Shown here: piece by piece, positions 7,756 to 16,991 of the stretch
Numbering within the stretch: the first letter of the stretch is position 1
How the letters are laid out: each line of letters opens with the position of its first letter
From: Pirellulales bacterium
GTDB taxonomy: Bacteria; Planctomycetota; Planctomycetia; Pirellulales; JACPPG01
Direction of reading: 5' to 3'
NCBI GenBank assembly: GCA_036499395.1
Contig: DASYDW010000123.1
Location: 123,144-187,143 of the forward strand
DNA: 64,000 nt
Notes under the pieces: generated by a model
What the model saw: the letters and a program-made list of their open reading frames with translations, nothing else
Told to the model about the DNA's origin: nothing
Databases searched by the model: none
Made by a program: the position numbers and the translations under genes

Positions 7756-9075
7756 TCAAATACTCATGTCGAGTAGCTCGGCTATTGCCGCGCCTTCGCT
7801 GAACTTCATCGGTCGCCCTACGGGCGTCATCTCTTCGTGCGCAGGATCGATGCCCAGTGCCGTTAGCACCGTGGCATGAACGTCCGCCACGCTGCGCGGA
7901 TCGGCGACTTTCTTTCCTCCCTCGGGATCGGTTTCGCCAATCACCTGTCCACCGCGGACTCCGCCGCCGGCCATCGCCATGCTGAATCCGTGCGGCCAGT
8001 GGTCGCGGCCCTCCAGGGGATTCACTCGCGGCGTGCGGCCGAATTCGCCACCACAAAGAACGACCGTATGTCGCAGCAAATCGCGCTCGCGCAGGTCGGC
8101 TATCAAGGCGGCAAAAGCAGGATCGAGAATTTTGATCAACCGCTCGTGCGTTTCATGATTTTTCGTGTGACTGTCCCAGCCAGCAAGCGTCACTTCGACG
8201 CAGCGAACGCCTTGCTCGATCAGACGCCGCGCGGCAAGGCAGCCCCGTCCGAACGGCGTGTCACCATACGCGGCGCACACCGCGGCTGGTTCATCGCTTG
8301 TCTCGAATGCCCGTAATTGCGCTGATCCCATCATGGCGAGCGCCTGTTCGATCATCGCACCATGCATCGTCGCTTCGACCGCGCGGCGGCGCCCCGGCAG
8401 GAATGCCGCATCGACCACCGCGCGATCGCTCAGCCGAACGGTCTGTCTTTCGGCCGGCACCTGGCTAGCTACATCTGGCACGCGCTTAGCCGGATCCAAT
8501 GTCTTAAAAGCGTCGAATTGATTTCCCAGGTAGCCACCGCGGGCCGGCCACTGGCCAGGCAAGATCGACACATGGCGCGGTATCTCGACTGGGCCGACGG
8601 GCAACTGGTGGCAGCAAATCGCGCCAATCGATGGATGCACAAGCGTGGGATCGGGCCGATAGCCGGTCTTCACCAGGTACGTTCCGCGCTCGTGATCCCC
8701 TTCCTTGCTGACCAGCGAACGCACGAGCGAGACGTCGGCCATCTCTTCGGCCAGGCGGTCGAAACCGGTCGCCAGTTGCACGCCCGATAAACACGTGTCG
8801 ATCGCCGTCGTGCCGGCCGAAATCGCTGCGCCGGGATGCGGGTCGAACGTTTCGAGCTGGCTCGGCCCTCCGGCCAGCCACAGCAGGATCACGGATTGGG
8901 CATGCTCGCGTCTGACGCGCTCGGCGCGCCGCGCAAGAACTTCGGCCACCGGAGTCAACCAACCGACGCCTGTAAGAGCCGAAGCGCCCAGCAACCGCCG
9001 ACGACTGAGGCTCTGCTGCACGAGAGGCTGATTCAGTTCTGCGTGCGCCTGCACGAGTTCCGCTAATGGTTCCAT
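7756..9075 (-). CDS. DUF1501 domain-containing protein
   Basis: 439 residues from the ATG at 9075; the frame extends upstream without a plausible start. Residues about 20-35 contain SLSRRRLLGASALTG, a twin-arginine-type export signal. The body carries the DUF1501 hallmarks: ILLWLAGGPSQLETFDPHPG, VSLVRSLVSKEGDHERGTY, VTLAGWDSHTKNHETHE, VVLCGGEFGRTPRVNP and GRDHWPHGFSMAMAGGGVRGG. The fold resembles sulfatase/alkaline phosphatase relatives, but the activity is unknown. The start overlaps the stop of the DUF1549 gene by 13 bases. The pair is a planctomycete trademark, thought to act together outside the cytoplasm. Confidence 0.93.
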   Translation of the reverse strand: MEPLAELVQAHAELNQPLVQQSLSRRRLLGASALTGVGWLTPVAEVLARRAERVRREHAQSVILLWLAGGPSQLETFDPHPGAAISAGTTAIDTCLSGVQLATGFDRLAEEMADVSLVRSLVSKEGDHERGTYLVKTGYRPDPTLVHPSIGAICCHQLPVGPVEIPRHVSILPGQWPARGGYLGNQFDAFKTLDPAKRVPDVASQVPAERQTVRLSDRAVVDAAFLPGRRRAVEATMHGAMIEQALAMMGSAQLRAFETSDEPAAVCAAYGDTPFGRGCLAARRLIEQGVRCVEVTLAGWDSHTKNHETHERLIKILDPAFAALIADLRERDLLRHTVVLCGGEFGRTPRVNPLEGRDHWPHGFSMAMAGGGVRGGQVIGETDPEGGKKVADPRSVADVHATVLTALGIDPAHEEMTPVGRPMKFSEGAAIAELLDMSI

Positions 9076-10727
9076 GAGAACTCCGTGCTGTTCACCAGGG
9101 CCCAATAGAGATCTTCCATTTGCTGTCGGCGGTCGTCGCCGCGCGTGCCAGCCAGCTTTGCAACGAAGTGCTGCATTTCGGCGGACGTCGGCCGGCGCGT
9201 CAGGCAAGCCAGGTAGGCGATCTCGACCGCCTTTTCATCGGTCGATGCCAAGGCCCCGATCTGCGTGGCGGCGTTGGCAACCAGGTTCTCCTTGGTTCGA
9301 TCTTTCACCAGCTCGCCATTCATCAATAGCAAGCGTTGCGGAATGGTTCCTCCCTGCGGCGAGAATTCTTCTTCACCGCTATCGCCATAACGTTTCACGA
9401 ACTCGGCCTGACCGACGGCCCTGAAGAAACGCACGACGATATGCGACTGGTAATCCAACGTCGCCAGTGAACAGGCCTGCAACAAGCTTCCCACGACCTG
9501 CTCGGGGCGTAGCCGCGTGAGTGGGAACACGTTCCACGTCGTGGCGAGAGTATCCGCCGCTGCCGCATCATCGCCCGCGACCCGGCTTTCGGCGGCAAAG
9601 GGCTCGGAAAGAGCAATGATCGAAATCAGTCGCCGCAGATCGTAGCAATGCGTGGCAAAATCGTCCGCCAGAATCGCGAGCGCCTCGGGCGTACCATCCG
9701 TGCCTGATTCATCAGCCAAGGGTATATCATCGATCGGCTCGATCAGTGGTCGACCAAACAGTTGAGCCCACACACGATTGACCGCCGCACGAGCGAAGGC
9801 CTTATTTCGTGCGTCCGTGACCCACTGGGCCAGCCGGACTCGTGGCGTGCCATCGATCGGCAAAGCGTCAGCTGCGAAAGGAACGTCGGCCGTGATCCTT
9901 TTCGGCTCGCCCGACAAAGGATCGTCGATCTCGGCCGGACGGTCAGCATCGCGAATGCCACGCAAGGAATTCGCGGCCTGCCCGAAGAACCCTGCTAAGG
10001 ATTGAAAGTCCGATTGCTTCCATTTGCTGAACGGATGGTCGTGGCATTCGGCACAATCGAGCCGCACGCCCAAGAACGCCCGTGACGTGCGGGCGGCCAG
10101 TTGATTCGCATCCGGGCCCTTGCCGGCGTCGGGTTGGATGGTAACCGTGATGAAATTCGTGGCGGGCTTGCTCGTCCACAGTCCGTCGGACGCGATTAGT
10201 TCTGCGACGATCTCGTCGTACGGACGATTCGTGTGCAACTGGTCCGCCAGCCAGCTCACAAAGCGCCGACGTCTGTAAACGATGAAGGGGCCATCCTGCG
10301 TGCCGACGAACGCGCGAGCCAAACGCTCGGCCAGGTAGTCGCTCGAGCGCCGATCCGCGAGCAACTCGGCCAACCACCAGTCGATGGCCGCATCCGGGGG
10401 CTGCGCTTCGAATTCGCGAATTTCGGCCAGCGACGGGATCGTGCCCGTCAGCGCCAGTGAAAGCCGCCGAGCGATCGTCAGGTTTGCGGCGCGACTTGTT
10501 GGCCCGGCATGTGGTGCAAAACTGGCATTCAACCGCGACACGGCCGCTTGCAGATCAGCCGCGGTCGGCGCCTCGGCCACGCGACGAGCAGCGGGCGGTT
10601 TATGCACCGGCGACAACAGGCCACCAAGCGCGGCCAGGCCCGCCAGGCAAACCGTCACGAAAAGCAGGTTGCGTGCCCACACTTGTTGTGTCTCCGGGCC
10701 GGGCGATGCCGCAGCGTCGCTGCCCAC
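9063..10727 (-). CDS. DUF1549 and DUF1553 domain-containing protein
   Basis: 554 residues. One N-terminal membrane segment (LLFVTVCLAGLAALGGLLSP, residues about 21-40) anchors it; the DUF1549 domain follows (IARRLSLALTGTIPSLAEI ... YLAERLARAFVG) with the motif VRLDCAECHDHPFSKW, and DUF1553 occupies the C-terminal half (PRVRLAQWVTDARNKAFARAAVNRVWAQLFGRPL ... RLRPEQVVGSLLQA). Many relatives carry an extra cytochrome c domain at the N-terminus; it is absent here, leaving CAECH as the only haem-binding-like motif. Translationally coupled to the DUF1501 gene. Function of the family is not established. Confidence 0.92.
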   Translation of the reverse strand: MGSDAAASPGPETQQVWARNLLFVTVCLAGLAALGGLLSPVHKPPAARRVAEAPTAADLQAAVSRLNASFAPHAGPTSRAANLTIARRLSLALTGTIPSLAEIREFEAQPPDAAIDWWLAELLADRRSSDYLAERLARAFVGTQDGPFIVYRRRRFVSWLADQLHTNRPYDEIVAELIASDGLWTSKPATNFITVTIQPDAGKGPDANQLAARTSRAFLGVRLDCAECHDHPFSKWKQSDFQSLAGFFGQAANSLRGIRDADRPAEIDDPLSGEPKRITADVPFAADALPIDGTPRVRLAQWVTDARNKAFARAAVNRVWAQLFGRPLIEPIDDIPLADESGTDGTPEALAILADDFATHCYDLRRLISIIALSEPFAAESRVAGDDAAAADTLATTWNVFPLTRLRPEQVVGSLLQACSLATLDYQSHIVVRFFRAVGQAEFVKRYGDSGEEEFSPQGGTIPQRLLLMNGELVKDRTKENLVANAATQIGALASTDEKAVEIAYLACLTRRPTSAEMQHFVAKLAGTRGDDRRQQMEDLYWALVNSTEFSWNH

Positions 10728-10900
10728 TTATCCTAACGCCGACCGGGCAAGAGTTCTTCGTCACCATTCGCGGAATCTTGTCCCGATCCGCCAAGCAGCA
10801 GCGATTTCAAGCGAATTTGCCTATAGTGGAATGTGCCGGGACCATGGTATCTGGCCGCCTGACGGCGGTCATTCGAACATCCCAGGCTGAGCCCGCGAAA

Positions 10901-12088
10901 ATGTCGCTTGCCGATGCTCCCGCAGCCGCCGCGCCAAACGTCGAATTGCTCGACCAAACGGGCCGACTCGCATCGTGGCAAGAAGCCAACGATAGGCCGA
11001 GCCTGCCCTGGCGCGTTGTGCGTAGCATTTTGTCGGCGGGTGAGTATCTCTTCGGGTGCGCGACGCTGTTCGTGGGGTTGGCGGTGCTGGCCACACTTCC
11101 GTTGCTGCAGTTCATGAGCCTGGGCTATCTACTCGAGTCGGCCGGTCGTGTTGCGCGCACGGGGCACGTCTCGGCCGGATTGATTGGCGTGCGCAAGGCG
11201 GCCCGCCTGGGCGGCATCGCGCTCGGTACCTGGCTGTTGCTGTGGCCGCTCAGATTCGTATCGCTGCTGGCGAATTCCGCGCGATTGATCGAGCCCGAGG
11301 GGAGTGCTGAGCGATTCTGGACCGTCACGCTGTGGATCTTAACGATTCTGTTCGTGCTGCACGTGGTCAGCGCCTGTTTGCGTGGCGGGCAGCTACGCAG
11401 TTTCTTCTGGCCACGGCCGATCAATTTCGCACGACGTCTGACACAGCGTGGCGCTTACGCCCAAGCGCGCGATGCGGTTTGGGACTTCGTTCTTGGCCTG
11501 CGACTGCCGTATTATTTCTCGTTAGGGTTGCGCGGATTTCTCGGCGGCCTCGTCTGGCTGATTGGACCTATCTCGCTGCTGGCGGCCGGCGCGCGCGCTC
11601 CCGTGATTGGTTTCCTCGGTGGGCTACTGCTGGCGATCGTCGTCCTCTATTTGCCGTTTGCGCAGGTGCGCTTCGCGGCCGAGAATCGGTTCCGCGCCAT
11701 GTTCGAGTTGCGCGCGCTGCGCGACCACTTTCGCCGGGCGCCGGTGGCGTTCTTGGTGGCGCTGGTCGGCACGCTGCTGTTCGCGCTCCCCTTGTACCTG
11801 TTAAAGATCGAAATCATTCCGCGCGAGGCGGCCTGGCTCCCCAGCCTGGTCTTCGTGGCGTTTATATTTCCGGCGCGCCTGCTGTCGGGCTGGGCCTACG
11901 CGCGGGCCGACCGGCGCGAGGCGCCACGGTACTGGTTATTTCGTTGGGGGGCACGGCCGCTGATGATGTCTGCGGCCCTGATCTACGCGGTGATCGTCTA
12001 CTTTACGCAGTTCACCAGTTGGCACGGCATTGCCAGCTTGTACGAGCAACACGCCTTCCTGGTGCCCGTCCCTTTTTTCGGGCTGTAA
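10901..12088 (+). CDS. multi-pass membrane protein, function unknown
   Basis: About 395 residues from the ATG at 10901 (the ATG at 10844 is the alternative and adds 19 residues; the frame is open even further upstream into the divergent DUF1549 gene). An N-terminal soluble stretch of about 50 residues precedes six or so hydrophobic segments, beginning with LFGCATLFVGLAVLATLPLL and including LGGIALGTWLLLWPLRFVSLL, FWTVTLWILTILFVLHVVSA, GLVWLIGPISLLAAGA and FLVALVGTLLFALPLYLL. Cytoplasmic loops are Arg-rich. The motif LPYYFSLGLRGFLGGLVWLIGP and the flanking amphipathic helices recall DUF4013-like planctomycete membrane proteins, but I do not assign a family. Confidence 0.75.
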   Translation: MSLADAPAAAAPNVELLDQTGRLASWQEANDRPSLPWRVVRSILSAGEYLFGCATLFVGLAVLATLPLLQFMSLGYLLESAGRVARTGHVSAGLIGVRKAARLGGIALGTWLLLWPLRFVSLLANSARLIEPEGSAERFWTVTLWILTILFVLHVVSACLRGGQLRSFFWPRPINFARRLTQRGAYAQARDAVWDFVLGLRLPYYFSLGLRGFLGGLVWLIGPISLLAAGARAPVIGFLGGLLLAIVVLYLPFAQVRFAAENRFRAMFELRALRDHFRRAPVAFLVALVGTLLFALPLYLLKIEIIPREAAWLPSLVFVAFIFPARLLSGWAYARADRREAPRYWLFRWGARPLMMSAALIYAVIVYFTQFTSWHGIASLYEQHAFLVPVPFFGL

Positions 12089-12110
12089 TGGGCGCGCAAC
12101 ACGGTAGCGG

Positions 12111-12509
12111 TCAGCGATCCATCTTGCGACGCAGCCGCTTCAAGAAGCGATCCATCTCGACGACATGTCGCACGTGCTTGCCACGTCCGATCAACTCCTG
12201 CTCGTCGTGCGCCTCGATCGCAAACGTCACCCGGCGTCCGTCGATTTCCAAAACCTCGGCATGGGCGATCACCATAGCCCCGGCTGGCGTGGCGGCCAAA
12301 TGGTCGAATTCGAAGCCGACACCAACGGATTGCTCGCCCGAGTCCAGATGCGGCAGCAGGGCGTTGAACGCCGCGAATTCCATCAACATCAGCATGAATG
12401 GCGAACCGAATACCGGCGGCCCGGCAGGATCGTAATGGCTCACCAGTTCAGCAGAGACCACGCGATGGCTGGCCTCGCCACGATCCCCAATCCGCAACGT
12501 GTCCTTCAT
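12111..12509 (-). CDS. thioesterase family protein (hotdog fold, FlK-like)
   Basis: 132 residues from the ATG at 12509. The order of elements is that of the fluoroacetyl-CoA thioesterase-like hotdog family: VVSAELVSHYDPAGPPVFGSPFMLMLMEFAAFNAL, then SVGVGFEFDHLAATPAGAMVIAHAEVLEIDGRRVTFAIEAHDEQELIGRGKHVRHVV. Conserved hotdog positions are visible: the Glu in MEFAAFNAL, the His-Leu in FDHLAATPAG and the GRGKHVRHVV strand. Members hydrolyse acyl-CoA thioesters; the substrate cannot be read from the sequence. A longer frame upstream to 12710 is out of character (Pro/Arg-rich) and crosses a palindrome at 12543-12560. The C-terminal KRLRRKMDR is a basic tail. Confidence 0.85.
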   Translation of the reverse strand: MKDTLRIGDRGEASHRVVSAELVSHYDPAGPPVFGSPFMLMLMEFAAFNALLPHLDSGEQSVGVGFEFDHLAATPAGAMVIAHAEVLEIDGRRVTFAIEAHDEQELIGRGKHVRHVVEMDRFLKRLRRKMDR

Positions 12510-12542
12510 CGGTCTTCTCACGCAGGCGAACACGGATAACCC

Positions 12543-12560
12543 CCTCGCCAGCTGGCGAGG
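12543..12560. promoter_or_regulatory. perfect 18-base palindrome upstream of the thioesterase gene
   Basis: CCTCGCCAGCTGGCGAGG, 34 bases before the thioesterase start codon on the minus strand. It could be a repressor operator or a transcribed hairpin. No T-run follows it in either direction, so it is not a standard terminator. Confidence 0.4.
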
Positions 12561-12732
12561 CCCCCCGGGAATTATGCGTTGCCGCGGCCGGCCGCGGAAG
12601 CGGCCAAGCGACGAATACTGGTTCGGAACACCGCTGCCTGTGGCCTGTTGAAATCGTTCGCTAGAATGAAGGACCGGGCTTAGATCTTGAGAAGCGCACC
12701 TCGGGATCATTGATAGAAGGAACCACGGTTAC

Positions 12733-14040
12733 ATGCCTCGTCAGAATCTGGTCGTGCTGGTTGTCGCGGCGCTGGTGTCGGTCGTCTGCTTTCGCCAGGC
12801 CGACAGCGCCCATCGTACCGAGTACGGGCGGATGTACGACACGTTCAGCGAAGTCCTCAAAGAGGTCGACACGCACTACCTGCGGAAGGTCGAGAACCGG
12901 CAGCTTTTCGAGGGCGCGCTGCAAGGGATGATGGGGCGCCTCGATCCTTTCTCGGCCTACATCGGCCCCGACCAGTTCACGGACTTTGTCGCCACGCTCG
13001 AACAAAAATTCGGCGGCATCGGCATCGAGCCGGCTCTCGATCCGCAAACCGGAGAGCTGGTCGTCACCACGCCGATTGCCGATTCACCAGCGTTCGCGGC
13101 GGGCATTCGCGCCGGGGACATCATTCAAAAGGTCGATGGTCGCAGCACCGCCGGCCAAAGCCTCGAAGAACTGGTCGGCCAGTTGCGCGGCAGGCGAGGT
13201 GTCGTCCAACTGACGGTACTCCACAAAGGCGAGACCGAACCGGTCGATATCTCCATCGGCCGGGCGGTTATTCCGGTCGCCTCGGTACTGGGGGATACGC
13301 GCGACGAAGAGAACCACTGGAACTTCCTACTCGCTGACCACGACCGCATCGGCTACGTGCGGATCACAAATTTCGGCGAGAACACGGCCGACGAGCTCGA
13401 AGAAGCGCTGTTGTGGCTCTCTGAGCGGCAGGTCCGGGGGCTGATCCTTGATATGCGCAACAACCGGGGCGGGGTCTTCGACCAGGCCGTCGCCACGTGC
13501 GACCTGTTCCTGCGCGAGGGGCGCATCGTCAGCACGCGGGGCCGTGACGGGGTCGAGATCAAGACCGAAGAAGCGTCCGGCAGCGCACCCTATGCCGATT
13601 TGCCGCTAGTGATCCTTGTGAACCAGAACACGGCTAGCGCCGCCGAAATCGTGGCCGCCTGCCTGCAAGACCACGGCCGCGCCATCATTGTAGGGCAGCG
13701 TACCTATGGCAAAGGAACCGTCCAGAACGTGATCCGGCTGGAAGGGGGACGCAGCCTGTTGAAGCTCACCACGGCCAGCTACTGGCGCCCCAACGGTCAG
13801 GACATCCACCGCTATCCAGACGTCAAAGATCAGGAGGATTGGGGCGTCCAACCCAACCCGGATTACGAAGTCCCCCTGGATGAAGAGGCCGCCCTGGCAC
13901 TGGCACGCGATCGCCACGAACGCGACGTTATTCGTTCCGGCGACGAAAGCTCGCCGGTCTCGGAAAAGCCTGACGCCGCCCGAGTTCCCGACCCGCAACT
14001 AAAACGGGCCCTCGAGGCGCTGGCCACCTTGTTGCCGTGA
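12733..14040 (+). CDS. ctpA: S41 family C-terminal processing peptidase
   Basis: 435 residues. An N-terminal membrane anchor (LVVLVVAALVSVVCF) is followed by a helical region with FSEVLKEVDTHYL and LDPFSAYIGPDQF, a PDZ domain at about residues 95-175 (GGIGIEPAL ... SPAFAAGIRAGDIIQKVDG), and the S41 catalytic domain with MRNNRGGVFDQAV, LVNQNTASAAEIVAACLQDHG and RTYGKGTVQ. The Ser-Lys dyad is Ser302 (in NTASAAE) and Lys327 (in YGKGT), the expected 25-residue spacing. Such proteases trim or degrade periplasmic proteins from the C-terminus. A short Asp/Glu/Arg-rich tail follows the catalytic domain. Confidence 0.94.
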   Translation: MPRQNLVVLVVAALVSVVCFRQADSAHRTEYGRMYDTFSEVLKEVDTHYLRKVENRQLFEGALQGMMGRLDPFSAYIGPDQFTDFVATLEQKFGGIGIEPALDPQTGELVVTTPIADSPAFAAGIRAGDIIQKVDGRSTAGQSLEELVGQLRGRRGVVQLTVLHKGETEPVDISIGRAVIPVASVLGDTRDEENHWNFLLADHDRIGYVRITNFGENTADELEEALLWLSERQVRGLILDMRNNRGGVFDQAVATCDLFLREGRIVSTRGRDGVEIKTEEASGSAPYADLPLVILVNQNTASAAEIVAACLQDHGRAIIVGQRTYGKGTVQNVIRLEGGRSLLKLTTASYWRPNGQDIHRYPDVKDQEDWGVQPNPDYEVPLDEEAALALARDRHERDVIRSGDESSPVSEKPDAARVPDPQLKRALEALATLLP

Positions 14041-14407
14041 TAGCAGCCCGACGACCGCGCGCTTCCGAGGAAGGTCGGCCGGCATAAGTCGCGTCGAGGT
14101 TGGGGACGGATCGCCTAATGCGTTTCCTCGTTGCGGCTTAACGCGGCATTGCTCAATTCCTTGCATCTTCTGCCGCATCTTCGGGCCGTCGGTCGTTGCG
14201 CACGGATCCCCGCAACACGCGTTAAGTCTTTGTCGTGAAATGCGCAGCGACTCTCTTGGTACCAGTCTCGTTTCGTTTTTGTACAATTTGGCGCTGGAGT
14301 TGCTGTATCCGCAACCCGTTCCGTTCGGCTGCCCGCTTGCGTATTTTCAAGGCAGGGCCGGAGGAGAACTCAGGCGGAGAGTGGAATTCTGGAAGGGGGA
14401 TAGAGGC
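14041..14407. other. intergenic region with no gene seen
   Basis: 367 bases between the S41 protease and the small gene at 14408. A purine-rich GGAAGGGGGATAGAGG immediately precedes the latter start and can serve as a ribosome binding site. I see no RNA gene, repeat or terminator with a T-run. Confidence 0.4.
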
Positions 14408-14698
14408 ATGGCGACACCAAATATTCGCTGCACCATCGTTGAAGTCGGGGGCGATCACGAAATGACAGACCGGTCGCAAACATCGCGGGAATTACTCCCC
14501 TGGGCCGACCCCTTCATCGCTCAACTGGTTGAGCGTTACCGCCTGCGTGCCGCCCTGGACGACTCGCTGCACTTCCTGCGAAGCGAATCGCACCACGAAT
14601 CGTGGCGTCACGATCGTCCGACCGAGGGCCGGCTGCCGCAAGCTCCGCGCTTCAAGTCACTGTTCGACGACCGGTCGGACATGCCCTTTAGCGGTTAG
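14408..14698 (+). CDS. small soluble protein, function unknown
   Basis: 96 residues from the ATG at 14408, chosen because it follows a purine-rich ribosome binding site; the frame stays open upstream to 14240. The product (MATPNIRCTIVEVGGDHEMT ...) contains LLPWADPFIAQLVERYRLRAALDDSLHFLR, a likely amphipathic helix pair, and a polar C-terminus with FKSLFDDRSDMPFSG. Codon use resembles the neighbouring genes. No family recognised. Confidence 0.65.
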   Translation: MATPNIRCTIVEVGGDHEMTDRSQTSRELLPWADPFIAQLVERYRLRAALDDSLHFLRSESHHESWRHDRPTEGRLPQAPRFKSLFDDRSDMPFSG

Positions 14699-14771
14699 CC
14701 GTTAGGCGTTAGCGGGCGGCGGCACGAAGGGCCGACGCGATACCTTCTGCTCGCCTCGCTAAGCCGGGCGG

Positions 14772-16169
14772 CTATTCGCGTCGGGCCAAGGCCAACGGGT
14801 TACGACGGATCTCGGCCCCGATTTCGGCGGCGATGAAGAACGATCCGGTCACGCACAGCAGATGGTCGGGCGTGGCGATCGCTCGGGCAGCCTCCCAGGC
14901 CTCGGCAGGTTCGGCATAAGTCCGCCAGTTCGTGGCGCCGCATTCCGCCGCAATTTCCGCCAACTCCTCGACGGGCACACCGCGTGGATTGTTGCGGTAG
15001 CGGGTGAGGAAAACGTGGTCGAAACGGGGCAGCAAAAGCCGCATCATCGCGCGAACTTCCTTGTCCTGAGTTGTGGCGAAGATCAGGATCCGCGGCTGCT
15101 CGGCGAAGCTGTCGGCCAAGGTTTCCAGCAATGCCTCGACCGACGCCTCGTTGTGAGCCGCGTCGATTACGATCGTCGGCCGACGGGCCATGACCTCGAC
15201 ACGCGCCGGAGACCGCGCCGCGGCAAGCCCGGCGCGGATCTGCGCCTCGTCGATCTGCCATTCCTGTGCCTGCAACTGCGCGATCGTAGCCACGGCCACC
15301 GCGGCGTTCGCCCCTTGATGGCGCCCCAGCATTCCCAGGGGCACGCCGGCTAACGCAGGCGATTGTGTCGATCGATCGAGATAATCGATCCGCCCATAAC
15401 CGGCATGATGGTCGACCAGGTGCGGCGGATAGTAACGAAAGTCGAAGTCGCGTCCCAATTGCACGAGCAGGCTGCCGCGATCCCGGCAAACTTGTTCGAT
15501 CACTTGCCGTGGCTCGTCGGCCGTCACGCCACTGACCAGCGGAATGCCCGGCTTTACGATGCCCGCTTTCTCGAAGGCGATCTCGGCCAGCGTATTCCCC
15601 AATTGCCGCATGTGATCGTAGCTGATGCTCGTGATGACCGAGACGGCAGGCTGGCAAACATTGGTCGAATCCAGCCTCCCGCCCAGGCCTACTTCGAGCA
15701 CGGCCGCCTGAGCTTGCCGCTCGGCGAAATAGAGTAGTGCCATGACCGTCGTCAGCTCGAAATAGGTGGGGCCACAATCGTCGGTATCGCCGGCGACCTC
15801 CCAATCCATGCGATCAACCACCGGTCGTAACCGCTCGACAAGCGCCACCAATTCCTCGGAAGAGCAAGGTTGGGCGTCGATGGCGATCCGCTCTTCCAAC
15901 CGTTCGAGATGCGGCGATGTGAACAATCCCGTGCGATAGCCGGCGGCCGTCAACACCGCGGCGATCATGGCCGATGTCGAGCCTTTCCCCTTGGTACCTG
16001 CCACATGCACGATGGGGATCTGCTGATGCGGATTGCCGACCTGGCCTAGCAGTTCCTGGACTCTTTCCAGCTTGAACTGCCGGGCCCCATAGGTCACGGC
16101 GGCGGCGCGCTCGTAGTTGATTCGGCCAATGAGGTAGGCCGTGGCGCGCTCGTAATCGTTGCCGCTCAC
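14772..16169 (-). CDS. folC: bifunctional folylpolyglutamate synthase/dihydrofolate synthase
   Basis: 465 residues, normal for FolC. The P-loop VAGTKGKGSTSAMIAAVL (about residues 56-73), TSPHLERLEERIAID, and the Mur-ligase-type segment VLEVGLGGRLDSTNV are diagnostic, followed by DHMRQLGNTLAEIAFEKAGI and the C-terminal DAAHNEASVEALLETL. The enzyme joins glutamate to dihydropteroate and adds further glutamates to folates, using ATP. The C-terminal GSFFIAAEIGAEIRR closes the Mur-ligase C-terminal domain. It stands alone on the minus strand. Confidence 0.95.
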   Translation of the reverse strand: MSGNDYERATAYLIGRINYERAAAVTYGARQFKLERVQELLGQVGNPHQQIPIVHVAGTKGKGSTSAMIAAVLTAAGYRTGLFTSPHLERLEERIAIDAQPCSSEELVALVERLRPVVDRMDWEVAGDTDDCGPTYFELTTVMALLYFAERQAQAAVLEVGLGGRLDSTNVCQPAVSVITSISYDHMRQLGNTLAEIAFEKAGIVKPGIPLVSGVTADEPRQVIEQVCRDRGSLLVQLGRDFDFRYYPPHLVDHHAGYGRIDYLDRSTQSPALAGVPLGMLGRHQGANAAVAVATIAQLQAQEWQIDEAQIRAGLAAARSPARVEVMARRPTIVIDAAHNEASVEALLETLADSFAEQPRILIFATTQDKEVRAMMRLLLPRFDHVFLTRYRNNPRGVPVEELAEIAAECGATNWRTYAEPAEAWEAARAIATPDHLLCVTGSFFIAAEIGAEIRRNPLALARRE

Positions 16170-16291
16170 CGGAAATTCTCTGCGAAGCTAAACCGTCGGA
16201 ACCGCCCGCGAGCGCGGGTGGAAAATGCAGTCTAGCCGCAATCCCAGCGCGTTAGAATCCGGCGCGATTTGCTATTCAAGCGCATGCAGGA

Positions 16292-16323
16292 GGGCTGCAA
16301 AGGCGCGGGGACCTTTGCAGCCC
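16292..16323. terminator. strong hairpin between folC and a small gene, terminator-like without T-run
   Basis: Perfect 12-base stem: GGGCTGCAAAGG (16292-16303), an 8-base loop, and CCTTTGCAGCCC (16312-16323). It lies 143 bases past the stop of the minus-strand gene at 16466 and upstream of folC. Neither side has a T-run, so it may be a processing or pausing hairpin rather than an intrinsic terminator. Confidence 0.45.
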
Positions 16324-16465
16324 TGGATGCGTGGGATCGTTGGCGGGAATGAGGCGGGATTAAGCGTGACATGCCGCGGCGCTAATGGCGATCCGCCAAC
16401 CTCGGCGGAATCCTGGAGGGGAAAATCCCTCCGGCGCGTTTCGAGCGCGGTAGCGGCAAAAAGTT

Positions 16466-16657
16466 CTAGCAGGCCGTGCCGGCCAGCACGTCGCGACGCA
16501 CCGATTGGCACAAGCGTCGGAATTCACCCAGGTCGCGCTCATGGACGCGGGCCAGATACGGCTTCGTCGGGCCTGGCGCGGTGCGCCACTGATCGTTCGC
16601 GCGTTCCATTCGTCCGAGCAATTCCTTCATCCATTGGAACTTGGCGTTTTGGTCCAT
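16466..16657 (-). CDS. small conserved-looking protein, function unknown
   Basis: 63 residues from the ATG at 16657. The sequence begins MDQNAKFQWMKELLGRMERA, contains NDQWRTAPGPTKPYLARVHERDLGEFRRLC and ends with a Cys. It is highly charged and probably helical. An ATG nine codons upstream is an alternative start. The frame continues upstream as Arg-rich non-coding-looking sequence to 17089. No family assigned; coding status is inferred from amphipathic composition and codon use. Confidence 0.5.
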   Translation of the reverse strand: MDQNAKFQWMKELLGRMERANDQWRTAPGPTKPYLARVHERDLGEFRRLCQSVRRDVLAGTAC

Positions 16658-16991
16658 CAGTGGCCTCTCCCTTTGTCCCATGCTTCGTCCGATTCCGCTT
16701 TCGGATAAAGCACGCGGCGTGCCAGAACGCCGCTGAGCGATTCGCTGCCGCTTGCAAATCGCGTCGTAAGAGGTCACGCCAAAGCCAGTTGCGCGTGGAC
16801 GCGGGATCAATGAAACCTCGGTCCGGCCTCCCGGGGGGCGTGTAAGATCGACAAACGCTCGTACAAACCGAGGCACGGGCGCAGACAAGATGTACGGCCT
16901 GGGAGGAGTAGACGGGAAATCGCCTGACGCGCATCCACGGCAACAGCCGCAGAGCCGCCAAAGTCCCAAGCTATCGTCCAGCGGCGAAAAG
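16658..16991. other. intergenic region with no gene seen
   Basis: 334 bases between the small minus-strand gene and the 3' end of the DUF1559 gene, both on the minus strand. It contains a GC-rich run with CCCGGGGGG near 16840 but no stable hairpin with a T-run and no plausible open frame. Confidence 0.4.
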
